NCBI RefSeq assembly: GCF_002015075.1
Contig: NZ_MUXZ01000006.1
Coordinates: forward strand, 14,805 to 78,804
DNA length: 64,000 bases
Source: Canicola haemoglobinophilus
GTDB lineage: Bacteria > Pseudomonadota > Gammaproteobacteria > Enterobacterales > Pasteurellaceae
Reading direction: 5' to 3'
Under the pieces are notes generated by a model. It was not told the DNA's origin. It saw nothing but the letters and a program-made list of their open reading frames with translations, and did no database searches. This document shows positions 45,470-55,184 of this stretch, piece after piece. Numbering within the stretch: the first letter of the stretch is position 1; each line of letters opens with the position of its first letter. The position numbers were made by a program, and so were the translations under genes.

Positions 45470-46027
45470 ATGCGCATGAAACAAAAAAATATCTTCCAAG
45501 GTTGGCTTTTAGATGCCAAAAAGGTGCACTCTCCACATTTTGATCAGCGTCCAGATAAGAGTGATATTTCACTTTTAGTTATTCATTACATAAGTCTTCC
45601 TCCAGAGCAATTTGGCGGTTCCTATATTGATGATTTCTTCCAAGGAAAACTTGACCCTTATGCACATCCTTATTTTTCAACTATTGCCGATGTTCGAGTA
45701 TCCGCACATTGTCTGATTACTCGTGAAGGCGTTATTACTCAATATGTTAATTTTAATGATAGAGCTTGGCATGCTGGATTATCTTCATTTGAAGGGCGAG
45801 AGAAATGCAATGATTTTTCTATCGGTATTGAATTAGAAGGAAGTAATGAGCAACCTTTTACTGATGAACAATATGTTGCATTAAAACAACTTACTCAACA
45901 AATTATGTTAGCTTATCCGATGATTACGAAGGAGCGTATCGTTGGGCATTGTCATATTTCACCAGGACGAAAAATAGATCCAGGTCAGTATTTTGATTGG
46001 CAAAGGTATTTGAGTGATTTGGATTAA
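45470..46027 (+). CDS. ampD: N-acetyl-anhydromuramoyl-L-alanine amidase AmpD
   Basis: 185 residues; ATG 45470 or 45476 may be used. LLVIHYISLPPEQFGG gives the first zinc histidine, VSAHCLITREGVI the second region, and VGHCHISPGRKIDPG the last zinc ligands with the catalytic Lys. It cuts the peptide from 1,6-anhydro-MurNAc in the cytoplasm, recycling cell wall. It is divergent from pilA, the same arrangement as in H. influenzae. Its start is close enough to the CRP-S site for competence control to be possible. Confidence 0.95.
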   Translation: MRMKQKNIFQGWLLDAKKVHSPHFDQRPDKSDISLLVIHYISLPPEQFGGSYIDDFFQGKLDPYAHPYFSTIADVRVSAHCLITREGVITQYVNFNDRAWHAGLSSFEGREKCNDFSIGIELEGSNEQPFTDEQYVALKQLTQQIMLAYPMITKERIVGHCHISPGRKIDPGQYFDWQRYLSDLD

Positions 46028-46582
46028 ACGGAAATTTTTCTTTTTAGAAAGAGTTGTTTAAAAAATAACCTTGTCGCTATTAGGCTTTTTATACACAACA
46101 GAAATATCGTTTTATGAAACTTGTATCTTATTGATAATAAAATAAAAAATTAATAAATTTATGTGGTTTTCAAAATATTGATTTCTTTTATTCTCCTCAT
46201 TTCTGTCCATTAATCACAAATTTATCCACAAAGAAAGTGAATAACCCACAGACTCTACTTTTTTAATATATTCTTTGCGCAAGAAAAGTAATATTGAATT
46301 TTTTCTATACGAGATTTGAGCTAGAAAAGAGCGGTGGTTTTTAAAGGTGTTTTATTTTTATAAAATGTGAGAGGAATATGAAAATGTGAATTGAGTACAA
46401 GATCTTATTAGGATCTTTACAAAATATTTCAGCTGAATTCTTGCATTATCCTTATCTTATTCACCGGCTTATCCACAGTGTAAAAAGAGCTGTATAGTTG
46501 ATACTAAAATTTATCCCAAAATAGATTAAAAATCTTATTATCCAAGCTTATTTTCACTTGAGCTTTTTTTTAATCTCTGTAT
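46028..46582. other. AT-rich gene-free region with three DnaA-box matches
   Basis: About 555 bases hold no convincing gene. Three 9-mers fit the DnaA box TTATNCACA exactly: 46089-46097 (TTATACACA), 46222-46230 and 46469-46477 (both TTATCCACA), all on the plus strand. One-mismatch variants lie at 46457-46465 (TTATTCACC) and 46210-46218. GATCTTATTAGGATC at 46401-46415 resembles the right 13-mer of E. coli oriC. This is a DnaA-binding candidate; there is no dnaA or mnmG nearby, so it is not called an origin. Confidence 0.55.
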
Positions 46583-46683
46583 AATCGCCAGCCTTACAGC
46601 CATAGTTAATTTTCGTTCCTTGCTTCCGCAAGATTGGTGGCTGGTCTTACAGTCGGAGGCTGATTAACCCGTAAGGAGCAGTA
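46583..46683 (+). promoter_or_regulatory. rpsF leader, candidate S6:S18 autoregulatory structure
   Basis: The leader before rpsF holds complementary segments (GCCAGCC near 46588 with GGCTGGT near 46638; CAGCC near 46598 with GGCTG near 46658) and ends with CCG then the ribosome site GTAAGGAGCAGTA. In many bacteria a leader element with a bulged CCG box binds S6:S18 and represses the operon. The fold was only judged by eye. Confidence 0.5.
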
Positions 46684-47061
46684 ATGCGTCACTACGAAAT
46701 CGTGTTTATGGTTCACCCGGACCAAAGCGAACAAGTACCAGGCATGATTGAACGTTACACAGGTTCTGTAAAAGAAGCTGGCGGTCAAATTCATCGCTTA
46801 GAAGATTGGGGTCGCCGTCAATTAGCATACCCAATTAATAAATTACACAAAGCACATTATGTGTTAATGAATGTAGAAGCGCCTCAAGAAGTCATCGACG
46901 AGCTAGAAACAACTTTCCGTTACAACGACGCAGTTCTTCGTAACGTAATTATTCGTACTAAGCACGCCGTAACAGAAGCGTCCCCAATGGTTAAAGCACG
47001 CGAAGAGCGTAAACCTTTAGCTGAAGTTGAAAACAACGATTTTGAGGATGCTGAAGAGTAA
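46684..47061 (+). CDS. rpsF: 30S ribosomal protein S6
   Basis: 125 residues. [25 protein letters not shown] and [20 protein letters not shown] are S6 blocks, and the acidic tail ([13 protein letters not shown]) is typical. It pairs with S18 in the 30S platform. First gene of rpsF-priB-rpsR-rplI, with priB overlapping its end. Confidence 0.97.
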   Translation: MRHYEIVFMVHPDQSEQVPGMIERYTGSVKEAGGQIHRLEDWGRRQLAYPINKLHKAHYVLMNVEAPQEVIDELETTFRYNDAVLRNVIIRTKHAVTEASPMVKAREERKPLAEVENNDFEDAEE

Positions 47062-47374
47062 TTTAGAGGTTGATAATCGTTTAGCGTTAATTGGCAAAGT
47101 TGCTGATTTTCCAAAACGAAATAAGAGCCCAAATGGGATTGAACATTGTCGTTTTTATTTAGAACATCGTTCAAATAAACAAGAGGCAGGTTTTACTCGT
47201 CAAGCATGGTGTAAAATAGCAATCCAAATTAGTGGCAATCAATTAATAGAGAAAACTCAAAGCATTACGGTCGGTCAGCAATTATTAGTTGTCGGTTTTA
47301 TCACTTCACATCGAAGTCAAAATGGTTTAACTCAATTAGTATTGCATGCCGAGCAAATCGAATTTATAGATTAG
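47048..47374 (+). CDS. priB: primosomal replication protein N (PriB)
   Basis: 108 residues from ATG 47048 ([18 protein letters not shown]), overlapping the end of rpsF by 14 bases. A single OB-fold with [14 protein letters not shown] and [15 protein letters not shown]. PriB binds single-stranded DNA and links PriA to DnaT at stalled forks. Its place between rpsF and rpsR is conserved in gammaproteobacteria. Confidence 0.94.
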   Translation: MLKSNLEVDNRLALIGKVADFPKRNKSPNGIEHCRFYLEHRSNKQEAGFTRQAWCKIAIQISGNQLIEKTQSITVGQQLLVVGFITSHRSQNGLTQLVLHAEQIEFID

Positions 47375-47614
<240 letters not shown>

Positions 47615-47632
47615 TTTAAGGAGAATACGGTA

Positions 47633-48082
47633 ATGCAAGTAATTCTTTTAGATAAAATTGCTCACCTAGGTAATGTAGGTGAGCAAGTTGACGTTAAAGC
47701 AGGTTTTGCTCGTAACTTCTTAATCCCACAAGGTAAAGCAGTTATGGCAACTAAAGCTAACGTTGAATATTTTGAAAGTCGTCGTGCTGAATTAGAAGCT
47801 AAAGCAGCAGAAGTTTTAGCTGTAGCACAAGCTCGTGCAGCTAAATTAGCAGAATTAGCAACAGTTACTATCACATCTAAAGCTGGTGATGAAGGTCGTT
47901 TATTCGGTTCTATCACTGCTCGTGATGTTGCTGAAGCTGTAACAGCAGCAGGTGTTGAAATTGCTAAAAGTGAAGTTCGCCTTTCAACAGGTCCACTTCG
48001 CACAACTGGCGAACACGATGTTCGTTTCCAATTACACGGCGAAGTATTTGTAACATTAAACGTTGTTATTGTTGCAGAATAA
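47633..48082 (+). CDS. rplI: 50S ribosomal protein L9
   Basis: 149 residues. [22 protein letters not shown] and [18 protein letters not shown] form the N-terminal L9 domain, a long helix connects (about 42-75), and [14 protein letters not shown] opens the C-terminal domain. It binds 23S rRNA near the L1 stalk. Last gene of the operon, followed by a terminator. Confidence 0.97.
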   Translation: MQVILLDKIAHLGNVGEQVDVKAGFARNFLIPQGKAVMATKANVEYFESRRAELEAKAAEVLAVAQARAAKLAELATVTITSKAGDEGRLFGSITARDVAEAVTAAGVEIAKSEVRLSTGPLRTTGEHDVRFQLHGEVFVTLNVVIVAE

Positions 48083-48097
48083 TAAGTAGTTATTATA

Positions 48098-48127
48098 AAA
48101 ACCCAGCAATTATGTTGGGTTTTTTTA
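48098..48127 (+). terminator. rplI operon terminator
   Basis: A stem of AAAACCCAGCA with TGTTGGGTTTT and a T-run follows rplI. Confidence 0.9.
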
Positions 48128-48425
48128 TATCTATCATCTCTGAAGGTTATTAGATTTATCCCAAAATTTTTTCTTATTCCATTTTATTTTTGCCTCATGC
48201 TTTATCATGCGGAACATGAAAATAATGTTAATTTCCCGTTAAAAATAAATTATAAAATAATCACTTTATCCTTGAAATTTAGATCTATTTCACAAATCCT
48301 TAAATTTTATAAAATATCTATTTGAAATTTTTATTTCATAAGCATATTATTCGCCACGCTATCAGAATGGTAGATAATTATCACATTGAATTAAAAATAA
48401 AAATTATATTATTGGGGAAATTTTT
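48128..48425 (+). promoter_or_regulatory. AT-rich promoter region of sdaC with a CRP-like site
   Basis: No gene in these 298 bases. TTAGA-TCTATT-TCACA at 48279-48294 has a perfect right CRP half and a weak left half; a further TCACA occurs at 48379-48383. Long A/T runs surround both. A ribosome site (TTGGGGAAATTTTT) precedes sdaC. Confidence 0.45.
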
Positions 48426-49673
48426 ATGTCCACAAAACAATCATCTAAAAAATGGAACAAATTTGATTTGATTTGGTCCTTAAATTTATTTGGTACAGCA
48501 GTAGGTGCTGGAGTTCTATTTTTGCCAATTAATGCAGGGAAAGGTGGTTTCTGGCCACTAATCGCTATGGCTATTTTAGTTGGCCCTATGACTTATTTAG
48601 CGCATAGAGCGTTATCTCGTTTTGTCTTGTCTTCATCTAAACCTGGCAGTGATATTACTGAAGTAGTAGAAGAGCATTTTGGTAAAACAGCTGGTAAGTT
48701 AATTACATTGTTATATTTCTTTGCTATTTTCCCTATTTTATTAATTTATGGAAATGGTATTACTAATACTGTTGATTCTTTTATTGTTAACCAATTAGGT
48801 TTAGTTTCTCCTCCAAGAGCGGTACTTTCTTTTGTACTTATTGCAGCATTAATTTCTGTGATGTTAATGAGTGAAAGAATTATGCTAAAACTAACGGAAT
48901 ATTTGGTTTACCCATTAGTTGCAATTCTTTTTGCTTTATCTATTTATTTAATTCCTGAATGGAACATGTCAATGTTAAGTGAAACCCCAACAGTTGAAGG
49001 TTTCTTAAGCACATTATGGATTACTATTCCTGTATTAGTTTTCTCATTTAACCATTCTCCAGCGATTTCTGCATTCTCACTTTCACAACAACGTGAATAT
49101 AAAGATCCAGAATTAGCTGAATTACATGCAAGCAAAACATTAAAAGGCACATCAACAATCCTTTTATTCTTTGTTATGTTCTTTGTATTTAGCTGTGTTT
49201 TAACACTAAGCCCAGAAGAGTTAGTGCAAGCTAAACAACAAAATATTAGTATTCTTTCTTTCCTTGCAAACAAATTTGATAACCCGTATATCTCTTATTT
49301 AGGTCCATTGGTTGCTTTCTTAGCAATTACGAGCTCATTCTTCGGTCACTATTTAGGTGCAAGAGAAGGTTTGGAAGGATTGTTCACAAAAATGACTGAT
49401 AGTGGTAAACAAATTAATCGTAAAAAATTAAATTATGGCACCGCACTTTTCTTCTTATTAACACTTTGGGGGGTTGCAATCATTAACCCAAGTATTTTAG
49501 GTTTGATTGAATCTTTCGGTGGACCAATTATTGCTACTATCTTATTTATTATGCCGATGTATGCAATTCGTAAAATTCCTGCAATGAAACGTTACCAAGG
49601 ACAAGTAAGTAATATTTTTGTCACAATTATGGGACTTATTGCAATCTCAGCAGTTGTTTACGGGCTATTTTAA
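48426..49673 (+). CDS. sdaC: serine:proton symporter SdaC
   Basis: 415 residues with 11 membrane helices. [26 protein letters not shown] near the start is the family signature of the STP (serine/threonine) subgroup of hydroxy/aromatic amino acid permeases. [15 protein letters not shown] and [16 protein letters not shown] are further blocks. It imports serine. sdaA follows after 92 bases, so uptake and breakdown of serine are coupled. An uptake sequence lies at 49440-49448. Confidence 0.93.
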   Translation: MSTKQSSKKWNKFDLIWSLNLFGTAVGAGVLFLPINAGKGGFWPLIAMAILVGPMTYLAHRALSRFVLSSSKPGSDITEVVEEHFGKTAGKLITLLYFFAIFPILLIYGNGITNTVDSFIVNQLGLVSPPRAVLSFVLIAALISVMLMSERIMLKLTEYLVYPLVAILFALSIYLIPEWNMSMLSETPTVEGFLSTLWITIPVLVFSFNHSPAISAFSLSQQREYKDPELAELHASKTLKGTSTILLFFVMFFVFSCVLTLSPEELVQAKQQNISILSFLANKFDNPYISYLGPLVAFLAITSSFFGHYLGAREGLEGLFTKMTDSGKQINRKKLNYGTALFFLLTLWGVAIINPSILGLIESFGGPIIATILFIMPMYAIRKIPAMKRYQGQVSNIFVTIMGLIAISAVVYGLF

Positions 49674-49722
49674 AATCTAAAAAATCCTGTACAATACGCG
49701 GCTCTTTTTAGTTATAACCTAT

Positions 49723-49749
49723 CAATCCCCTTTGAATAAAAGGGGATTG
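49723..49749 (+). promoter_or_regulatory. hairpin in the sdaA leader
   Basis: An 11-bp stem (CAATCCCCTTT with AAAGGGGATTG) lies 17 bases before the sdaA start and has no T-run. A TACAAT (-10-like) lies upstream at 49690-49695, so sdaA may have its own promoter. Confidence 0.45.
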
Positions 49750-49765
49750 TCTATGAGAAAATAAT

Positions 49766-51130
49766 ATGATTAGCGTTTTTGATATGTTTAAAGTGGGTGT
49801 TGGTCCTTCTAGTTCCCATACAGTTGGTCCAATGAAAGCAGGTAAAGAATTTATTGATGATTTATTTGCTAAAAATTTATTTGATAAAGTTGATAAAATT
49901 CATGTTGATGTCTATGGATCACTATCTATGACTGGACGTGGACATAATACTGATATTGCGATCATTATGGGACTAGCTGGTTATCTACCTCATAATGTGG
50001 ATATTGACTTAATTCCTCACTTTATTGAGCAAGTAAAAGCGACCGCACTTTTACCTATCGCAGAAGGAAAGAAAACAGTTACTTTTGATTTTGATCAGAA
50101 TATGGCCTTTCATAATGATTTCTTATCTTTACATGAAAATGGTATGCGAATTACTGCTTTAGCTGGTTCTGAGGTGCTTTATCAACAAACTTATTATTCC
50201 ATTGGTGGTGGATTTATTGTTGATGAGGCTCATTTGGGTCAAGCAGAAAATACGGACATAAATGTGCCTTATCCATATAAAACGGCGTCTGATATTTTAC
50301 GTCATTGTAATGACAATGGTTTAGCATTTTCGAGTGTTATGCTAAGAAATGAATTAGCTTTACGTAGCCAAAAAGAACTTAGCGATCACTTGCAGCTAGT
50401 TTGGCAAACGATGAAAGATTGTATTGAACATGGTATTCACACAGAAGGCGTGCTACCTGGTCCATTGAAAGTAAATCGTCGAGCGGCAACATTATATCGT
50501 TCACTCCAAGCAAATAATAATTTATCTAATGATCCAATGCGTGTCATTGATTGGGTGAATATGTATGCACTTGCAGTGAATGAAGAAAATGCTGCAGGAG
50601 GACGAGTAGTTACTGCTCCAACTAATGGTGCTTGTGGTATTGTGCCAGCTGTTTTAGCTTACTACGAAAAATTTATTTCGCCTTTAGCGCCAGAAATTAT
50701 TGAACGTTATTTACTGGCTTGTGGCATGATTGGCTCACTTTATAAAATGAACGCCTCGATTTCAGGTGCAGAAGTGGGTTGCCAAGGTGAAGTTGGGGTT
50801 GCTTGCTCAATGGCAGCTGCTGGACTTGCTGAAATTCTTGGGGGGAGCCCAGAGCAAGTTTGTATGGCTGCAGAAATTGCTATGGAACATAACTTAGGTT
50901 TGACTTGTGATCCAGTAGGAGGTCAAGTTCAAGTGCCTTGTATTGAACGTAATGCGATTGCCTCGGTGAAAGCAATTAATGCTAGCCGTATGGCGCTACG
51001 TAGAACTACAACTCCACGAGTGAGCTTGGATAAAGTGATTGAAACAATGTATGAGACAGGTAAGGATATGAATGCAAAATATCGTGAAACCTCACAAGGT
51101 GGCTTAGCTGTTAAGATTGTTTGTCAATAA
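49766..51130 (+). CDS. sdaA: L-serine dehydratase (L-serine ammonia-lyase)
   Basis: 454 residues. VGPSSSHTVGPMKAGKEF opens the beta domain, and the alpha domain carries iron-sulfur cysteines in NGACGIVPAVLAYYE, GCQGEVGVACSMAA and TCDPVGGQVQVPCIERN. It converts serine to pyruvate and ammonia with a [4Fe-4S] cluster. It is a single-chain form, like E. coli SdaA. With sdaC it forms a serine catabolic pair. An uptake sequence lies at 50042-50050, and a terminator follows. Confidence 0.95.
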   Translation: MISVFDMFKVGVGPSSSHTVGPMKAGKEFIDDLFAKNLFDKVDKIHVDVYGSLSMTGRGHNTDIAIIMGLAGYLPHNVDIDLIPHFIEQVKATALLPIAEGKKTVTFDFDQNMAFHNDFLSLHENGMRITALAGSEVLYQQTYYSIGGGFIVDEAHLGQAENTDINVPYPYKTASDILRHCNDNGLAFSSVMLRNELALRSQKELSDHLQLVWQTMKDCIEHGIHTEGVLPGPLKVNRRAATLYRSLQANNNLSNDPMRVIDWVNMYALAVNEENAAGGRVVTAPTNGACGIVPAVLAYYEKFISPLAPEIIERYLLACGMIGSLYKMNASISGAEVGCQGEVGVACSMAAAGLAEILGGSPEQVCMAAEIAMEHNLGLTCDPVGGQVQVPCIERNAIASVKAINASRMALRRTTTPRVSLDKVIETMYETGKDMNAKYRETSQGGLAVKIVCQ

Positions 51131-51137
51131 GTTCAGA

Positions 51138-51168
51138 AGGGCGAATATTATTCGCCCTTGATTTTTTA
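51138..51168 (+). terminator. sdaA terminator
   Basis: A 9-bp stem (AAGGGCGAA with TTCGCCCTT) with a short loop, followed by GATTTTTT. Confidence 0.87.
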
Positions 51169-51269
51169 GGAACTGCACCCTGCTATTATCAGCTCTATTT
51201 CATTTTACTGATAGCTTAGTCATCTACTTTACCCCTTATATTATTTTTCATAAATCTTCAGAAAAATTG

Positions 51270-51278
51270 ACCGCACTT
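51270..51278 (-). repeat. DNA uptake sequence upstream of argH
   Basis: ACCGCACTT followed by a T-run in the sdaA-argH gap. Confidence 0.85.
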
Positions 51279-51342
51279 TTTTCAGGTGTGATAATAAGCA
51301 GCGAATTTTATCCATAAAAATAGAGAACAAAAGGACATTACT

Positions 51343-52716
51343 ATGGCACTTTGGGGTGGGCGTTTTACACAAGCAGCAGATAAGCGTTTTAAAGATTTTA
51401 ATGATTCATTACGTTTTGATTATCGTTTAGCTGAGCAAGATATTGAGGGATCAATTGGTTGGTCTAAGGCGTTAGTGACAGTGGGTGTTTTAACAGCACA
51501 GGAGCAAAAAAAACTAGAAAAAGCACTCGAGGAACTGCTCATTGAAGTGCGGTCAAATCTACAAGGAATTTTGCAAGATGATGCAGAAGATATTCATAGT
51601 TGGGTTGAAAGCAAATTAATTGATAAAGTGGGGAATTTAGGTAAAAAGTTACACACAGGGCGTAGTCGTAATGATCAAGTTGCAGTCGATATAAAGATGT
51701 GGTGTAAGCAACGAGTTATTGAGTTGCAATATTCTTTACGTGAATTACAGCGTAAATTAGTGAACACTGCAGAAAATAATCAACATGCGGTCATGCCTGG
51801 ATATACTCATTTACAGAGAGCTCAACCGATTACCTTCGCCCATTGGTGTATGGCTTATGTCGAGATGCTAGATCGTGATTACAGTCGCTTACAAGATGCT
51901 TATCAACGAATGAATACATGCCCTTTAGGAAGTGGTGCTTTAGCTGGAACGGCTTATGCTATTGATCGAGATGTACTCGCACAAGACTTGGGTTTTGCGA
52001 TGGCAACGAGAAATAGCTTAGACAGTGTTTCTGATCGTGATCATATTATTGAGCTTCTTTCTACCGCCTCTTTAAGTATGGTGCACCTTTCTCGTTTTGC
52101 CGAAGATATGATTATTTTTAATAGCGGTGAAGCGGATTTCGTAGAGTTATCGGATAGAGTGACATCCGGTTCATCATTAATGCCACAAAAGAAAAATCCA
52201 GATGCTTGTGAATTAATTCGTGGTAAAGCTGGACGTGTGGTGGGGGCTTTGACTGGAATGCTAATGACCGTTAAGGGTTTGCCTCTTGCTTACAATAAGG
52301 ATATGCAAGAAGATAAAGAGGGTATTTTCGATGCTTTAGATACTTGGCAAGATTGTTTAGACATGGCAACTTTCGTCTTAGATGATATTAAAGTGAATGT
52401 TGAAAGAACCAAAGAAGCTGCATTAAAAGGTTATTCTAATGCGACTGAATTAGCAGATTATCTAGTTGATAAAGGTGTGCCTTTCCGTGACTCTCATCAT
52501 ATTGTGGGGGAAACTGTTGTATATGCAATTAAAGTACACAAAGGTCTGGAAGATTTAAGTATTCAAGAGTTTCGTCAATTTAGCGATGTTGTAGAAGAGG
52601 ATGTTTATGAGATTTTATCCTTACAATCTTGCTTAGATAAACGTTGTGCAAAAGGTGGGGTTTCACCATTACGAATCGCAGAGGCGATAGCTGAGGCGAA
52701 GAAGAGATTAAAATAA
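51343..52716 (+). CDS. argH: argininosuccinate lyase
   Basis: 457 residues, standard length. The fumarase/aspartase signature [17 protein letters not shown] (about 279-295) is present, with [13 protein letters not shown] and [11 protein letters not shown] holding catalytic and substrate residues. It splits argininosuccinate into arginine and fumarate. It stands alone between two terminators. An uptake sequence lies at 51545-51553. Confidence 0.96.
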   Translation: MALWGGRFTQAADKRFKDFNDSLRFDYRLAEQDIEGSIGWSKALVTVGVLTAQEQKKLEKALEELLIEVRSNLQGILQDDAEDIHSWVESKLIDKVGNLGKKLHTGRSRNDQVAVDIKMWCKQRVIELQYSLRELQRKLVNTAENNQHAVMPGYTHLQRAQPITFAHWCMAYVEMLDRDYSRLQDAYQRMNTCPLGSGALAGTAYAIDRDVLAQDLGFAMATRNSLDSVSDRDHIIELLSTASLSMVHLSRFAEDMIIFNSGEADFVELSDRVTSGSSLMPQKKNPDACELIRGKAGRVVGALTGMLMTVKGLPLAYNKDMQEDKEGIFDALDTWQDCLDMATFVLDDIKVNVERTKEAALKGYSNATELADYLVDKGVPFRDSHHIVGETVVYAIKVHKGLEDLSIQEFRQFSDVVEEDVYEILSLQSCLDKRCAKGGVSPLRIAEAIAEAKKRLK

Positions 52717-52736
52717 CTTGTCATTTCTATAGGAAT

Positions 52737-52759
52737 AAAGGCGGTGTATACCCGCCTTT
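52737..52759 (+). terminator. argH terminator
   Basis: An 8-bp perfect stem (AAAGGCGG with CCGCCTTT) and a 7-base loop, followed by ATTTATT. Confidence 0.8.
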
Positions 52760-52903
52760 ATTTATTCTGGAGTAATATAAAAACTGCATAATATTTTCTT
52801 TACTAATTTTTGTCGTATATCAAAGTGCGATATAAAAAAGATTGTTTTTTGTTATTAGAATTTGATCTCGTGACAAAATTTGTTAAAATTCCCCCTCCTC
52901 AAT

Positions 52904-52918
52904 TGAAAGTAATTCTCA
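52904..52918. promoter_or_regulatory. Fur-box-like site upstream of exbB
   Basis: TGAAAGTAATTCTCA fits the 7-1-7 Fur model (TGATAATNATTATCA) at 11 of 14 defined positions. It lies 43 bases before exbB, as expected for iron-repressed energy-transduction genes. Confidence 0.6.
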
Positions 52919-52960
52919 ATAACTTATTTATAATCTTTATCAACAAGGAAATTTTATCCA

Positions 52961-53416
52961 ATGTCACAATTATTTAATTTCTTACATCACTACATTGATT
53001 ACATCATTTTAGGCTTACTTGGTGTAATGAGTTTTATTATGCTGTGGTTCTCTATTGAACGTTTTATTTATTTAAGCAAAATGAAAGTAGATAGTTATAC
53101 CAATATTCATGAATTAGATATTGATCTAAAACGTAATTTAACGATTATCTCAACAATTGGTTCTAATGCACCTTATGTTGGATTATTAGGAACAGTAATT
53201 GGGATTTTGTTAACTTTCTATGAGTTAGGTAATTCAGGCGGAGATATTGATGCAGCTGCGATCATGCTTAACTTATCCCTTGCATTAAAAGCAACTGCAG
53301 TTGGTATTCTTGTTGCAATCCCATCTATGGTGTTTTACAACGGTTTAGGTCGTAAAGTTGAAGTTAACCGTTTGAAATGGAAAGCATTAAACAGTCAACA
53401 AAATATTGGTGAATAA
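52961..53416 (+). CDS. exbB: TonB-system proton channel subunit ExbB
   Basis: 151 residues, the short Haemophilus-type ExbB. Three membrane helices; [21 protein letters not shown] and [23 protein letters not shown] are the MotA/TolQ/ExbB channel blocks. With ExbD it uses the proton gradient to drive TonB. exbD begins one base after its stop. A Fur-like box upstream indicates iron control. Confidence 0.94.
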   Translation: MSQLFNFLHHYIDYIILGLLGVMSFIMLWFSIERFIYLSKMKVDSYTNIHELDIDLKRNLTIISTIGSNAPYVGLLGTVIGILLTFYELGNSGGDIDAAAIMLNLSLALKATAVGILVAIPSMVFYNGLGRKVEVNRLKWKALNSQQNIGE

Positions 53417-53417
53417 T

Positions 53418-53804
53418 GTGAAAAAATTCGATGAAATTAATATTATTCCCTTTATTGATATTATGCTGGTGCTTCTTGCCATTGTATTAATTACAGCCTC
53501 TTTTATTTCTCAAGGGAAAATTCAAGTCAACGTGCCAAAAGCAAGTAGTACAGTTGCTTTTAAATCTGATGATTTAGCAAAATTATTAACTGTTACTGAA
53601 CAAGGTGAAATTTTCTTTAATGATAAGCCAATTACCGTTGAGGCATTGGAACAAGAAATTGCAACCTGGGATAAAGCTCAAAAAGTAACATTAAAAGTTG
53701 ATGCTAAATCTACTTTCCAAGATTTCGTGACACTAACCGATATTATGGCAAAAAATGAAATCAAAAATGTTGCTATTGTAACGATGAAAGAGAAAGGCAA
53801 GTAA
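53418..53804 (+). CDS. exbD: TonB-system subunit ExbD
   Basis: 128 residues from GTG 53418 (read as [17 protein letters not shown]), one base after the exbB stop; earlier TTG and GTG codons overlap exbB and add residues not found in ExbD. The single membrane helix carries the proton-binding aspartate in [14 protein letters not shown]. The periplasmic domain ends in [16 protein letters not shown]. It forms the ExbBD motor. Confidence 0.93.
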   Translation: MKKFDEINIIPFIDIMLVLLAIVLITASFISQGKIQVNVPKASSTVAFKSDDLAKLLTVTEQGEIFFNDKPITVEALEQEIATWDKAQKVTLKVDAKSTFQDFVTLTDIMAKNEIKNVAIVTMKEKGK

Positions 53805-53806
53805 TA

Positions 53807-54583
53807 ATGAAGAAACATCATTCTTGGTTTGGCTTTTTCTTCTCGCTTTTGTTTCATAGTGCATTGATTGGCGGGATTTTTTGGCTGGCTAAACCAGATG
53901 ACAGCGCAAATGGATATAGCGCTGATGTGATCGGTACTAATATTTCTATGGAAATGATAATGGGTATGGTGATGGAAGAAGCGGAACCTGAACCCGTAGC
54001 AGAGCCAGAGCCTGTAAAAGAGCCAGAGCTTGTAGCTACAGAAGAAGTCGCAGATCCAACGATTAAGCCTGAGCCAGAGAAAAAACTGAAAGAGCCAGAA
54101 AAACCAAAAGAGAAACCGAAAGAAAAGCCAAAAGAAAAACCGAAAAAGAAATCGAAAGAGCGTACCATACCAAAACCAGCAAAAGATTTACCTAAAGGCG
54201 ATAGAAACATTGATTCTGATGCGAAAGTAAATTCTCAAGCTATGGGACTAGGTGGAGTGACAACTTCTAATCCTAATTTGATAGGTTCAGGCAATAGTAC
54301 GGACGAAACCTCTGCTTATAAAAGTGCATTACGCCGTGAAATTGAGCGTCATAAACGTTACCCACAACGAGCGAAAATGATGCGTAAACAAGGAATTGTT
54401 ACGGTTAGTTTCACCATCGGTGCTGACGGAAGCATAAGTCAAATAAGCGTAGCAAAATCTTCTGGCTCTGAAGATTTAGATAAAGCCGCATTAAGTGCAG
54501 TACAAAGTGCACGCAATATTGGACGAAGACCGGCTGGTTTGCCGAGTTCCATTTCGGTACCAATTAGCTTCAAATTGCAATAG
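53807..54583 (+). CDS. tonB: TonB energy-transducing protein
   Basis: 258 residues. An N-terminal signal anchor (WFGFFFSLLFHSALIGGIFWLA) has the conserved Ser/His face (SLLFHS). A periplasm-spanning linker follows, with EPEP-type repeats (about 60-90) and lysine repeats of unit KPKE at about 99-118. The C-terminal TonB domain (about 170-258) has RRYPQRAKM-like YPQRAKMMRKQGIVTVSF and PISFKLQ. TonB links the inner-membrane motor to outer-membrane iron and heme receptors. It starts 2 bases after exbD. Confidence 0.95.
   Translation: MKKHHSWFGFFFSLLFHSALIGGIFWLAKPDDSANGYSADVIGTNISMEMIMGMVMEEAEPEPVAEPEPVKEPELVATEEVADPTIKPEPEKKLKEPEKPKEKPKEKPKEKPKKKSKERTIPKPAKDLPKGDRNIDSDAKVNSQAMGLGGVTTSNPNLIGSGNSTDETSAYKSALRREIERHKRYPQRAKMMRKQGIVTVSFTIGADGSISQISVAKSSGSEDLDKAALSAVQSARNIGRRPAGLPSSISVPISFKLQ
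54101..54160 (+). repeat. 12-bp coding repeats in tonB (KPKE units)
   Basis: Five imperfect 12-base units (each AAA/AAG, CCN or TCG, AAA, GAA/GAG or AAG) encode the Lys-Pro-Lys-Glu repeats. They keep frame, so they could change linker length but not cause phase-off switching. Confidence 0.75.
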
Positions 54584-54594
54584 ATTTGGGCTAA

Positions 54595-54603
54595 AAGTGC
54601 GGT
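54595..54603 (+). repeat. DNA uptake sequence after tonB
   Basis: AAGTGCGGT just after the tonB stop, before the terminator. Confidence 0.85.
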
Positions 54604-54621
54604 AAGTATTTAATATAAAAA

Positions 54622-54656
54622 ATTGCCAATAATATGTGATGTATTATTGGCAATTT
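54622..54656. terminator. bidirectional terminator between tonB and yajQ
   Basis: A long stem (AATTGCCAATAATA with TATTATTGGCAATT) followed by T residues and preceded by A residues, between convergent genes. Confidence 0.88.
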
Positions 54657-54674
54657 TTATTTGGAAACGAAAAA

Positions 54675-55166
54675 TTAATCTCTAAAATTATTAAATTGGA
54701 ATGGCTGACCTAATTCAGCATTTTTGACTAACTGAATTGCTGCCTGTAGGTCATCTCTTGATTTTCCAGTTACACGAACTTGTTCACCTTGAATTTGTGT
54801 TTGAACTTTTAACTTGGCATCTTTAATTAATTTGGTGATTTTCTTCGCCATATCCGTTTCAATTCCCTGTTTTAACTTAATCTCCTTGCTGTACAATTTC
54901 CCACTGTGTTCGCTATCAGTTGGAATATCTAGGGAATTATGTTGAATATCACGTTTAACGCAAGCACCAATTAGAATTTCAATTAATTGTTCTAATTGGA
55001 AGTCAGATTCTGTTGTGACTTTAATAGTTTCCGCTTTTTCGTTTAACTCAATTGTTGCTTCAACACCACGGAAATCGTAACGTGTACTTAATATACGATT
55101 AGCATTTTCTACTGCATTGCGAACTTCATGTAAGGTAATTTCTGAAACAATATCAAATGAAGGCAT
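54675..55166 (-). CDS. yajQ: YajQ-family nucleotide-binding protein
   Basis: 163 residues, family length. [10 protein letters not shown] and [21 protein letters not shown] at the start, and [19 protein letters not shown] with a C-terminal [10 protein letters not shown], match YajQ/UPF0234. Some members bind cyclic di-GMP or other nucleotides; the function here is unknown. serB lies 18 bases upstream on the same strand. Confidence 0.92.
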   Translation of the reverse strand: MPSFDIVSEITLHEVRNAVENANRILSTRYDFRGVEATIELNEKAETIKVTTESDFQLEQLIEILIGACVKRDIQHNSLDIPTDSEHSGKLYSKEIKLKQGIETDMAKKITKLIKDAKLKVQTQIQGEQVRVTGKSRDDLQAAIQLVKNAELGQPFQFNNFRD

Positions 55167-55184
55167 AAATAAGCTCCCTAAGGT

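Noticed and set aside
46028..46582. Calling the DnaA-box region the chromosomal origin oriC
   Set aside because: No dnaA, dnaN or mnmG is adjacent, GATC sites are few, and genes on the two sides are not oriented away from it. Reported only as a DnaA-box cluster.
51299..51317. ARG box (ArgR site) upstream of argH
   Set aside because: GAATTTTATCC resembles a half-matching ARG box, but the spacing between half-sites is wrong and only one copy is present.
54101..54160. CRISPR-like or phase-variable tandem repeat
   Set aside because: The 12-base units are coding, in frame, imperfect and without spacers; they cannot shift the tonB frame.
53854..54210. 118-residue Gly/Ser/Phe repeat protein antisense to tonB
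   Set aside because: The repeats are just the reverse reading of the Pro/Lys/Glu linker codons of tonB.
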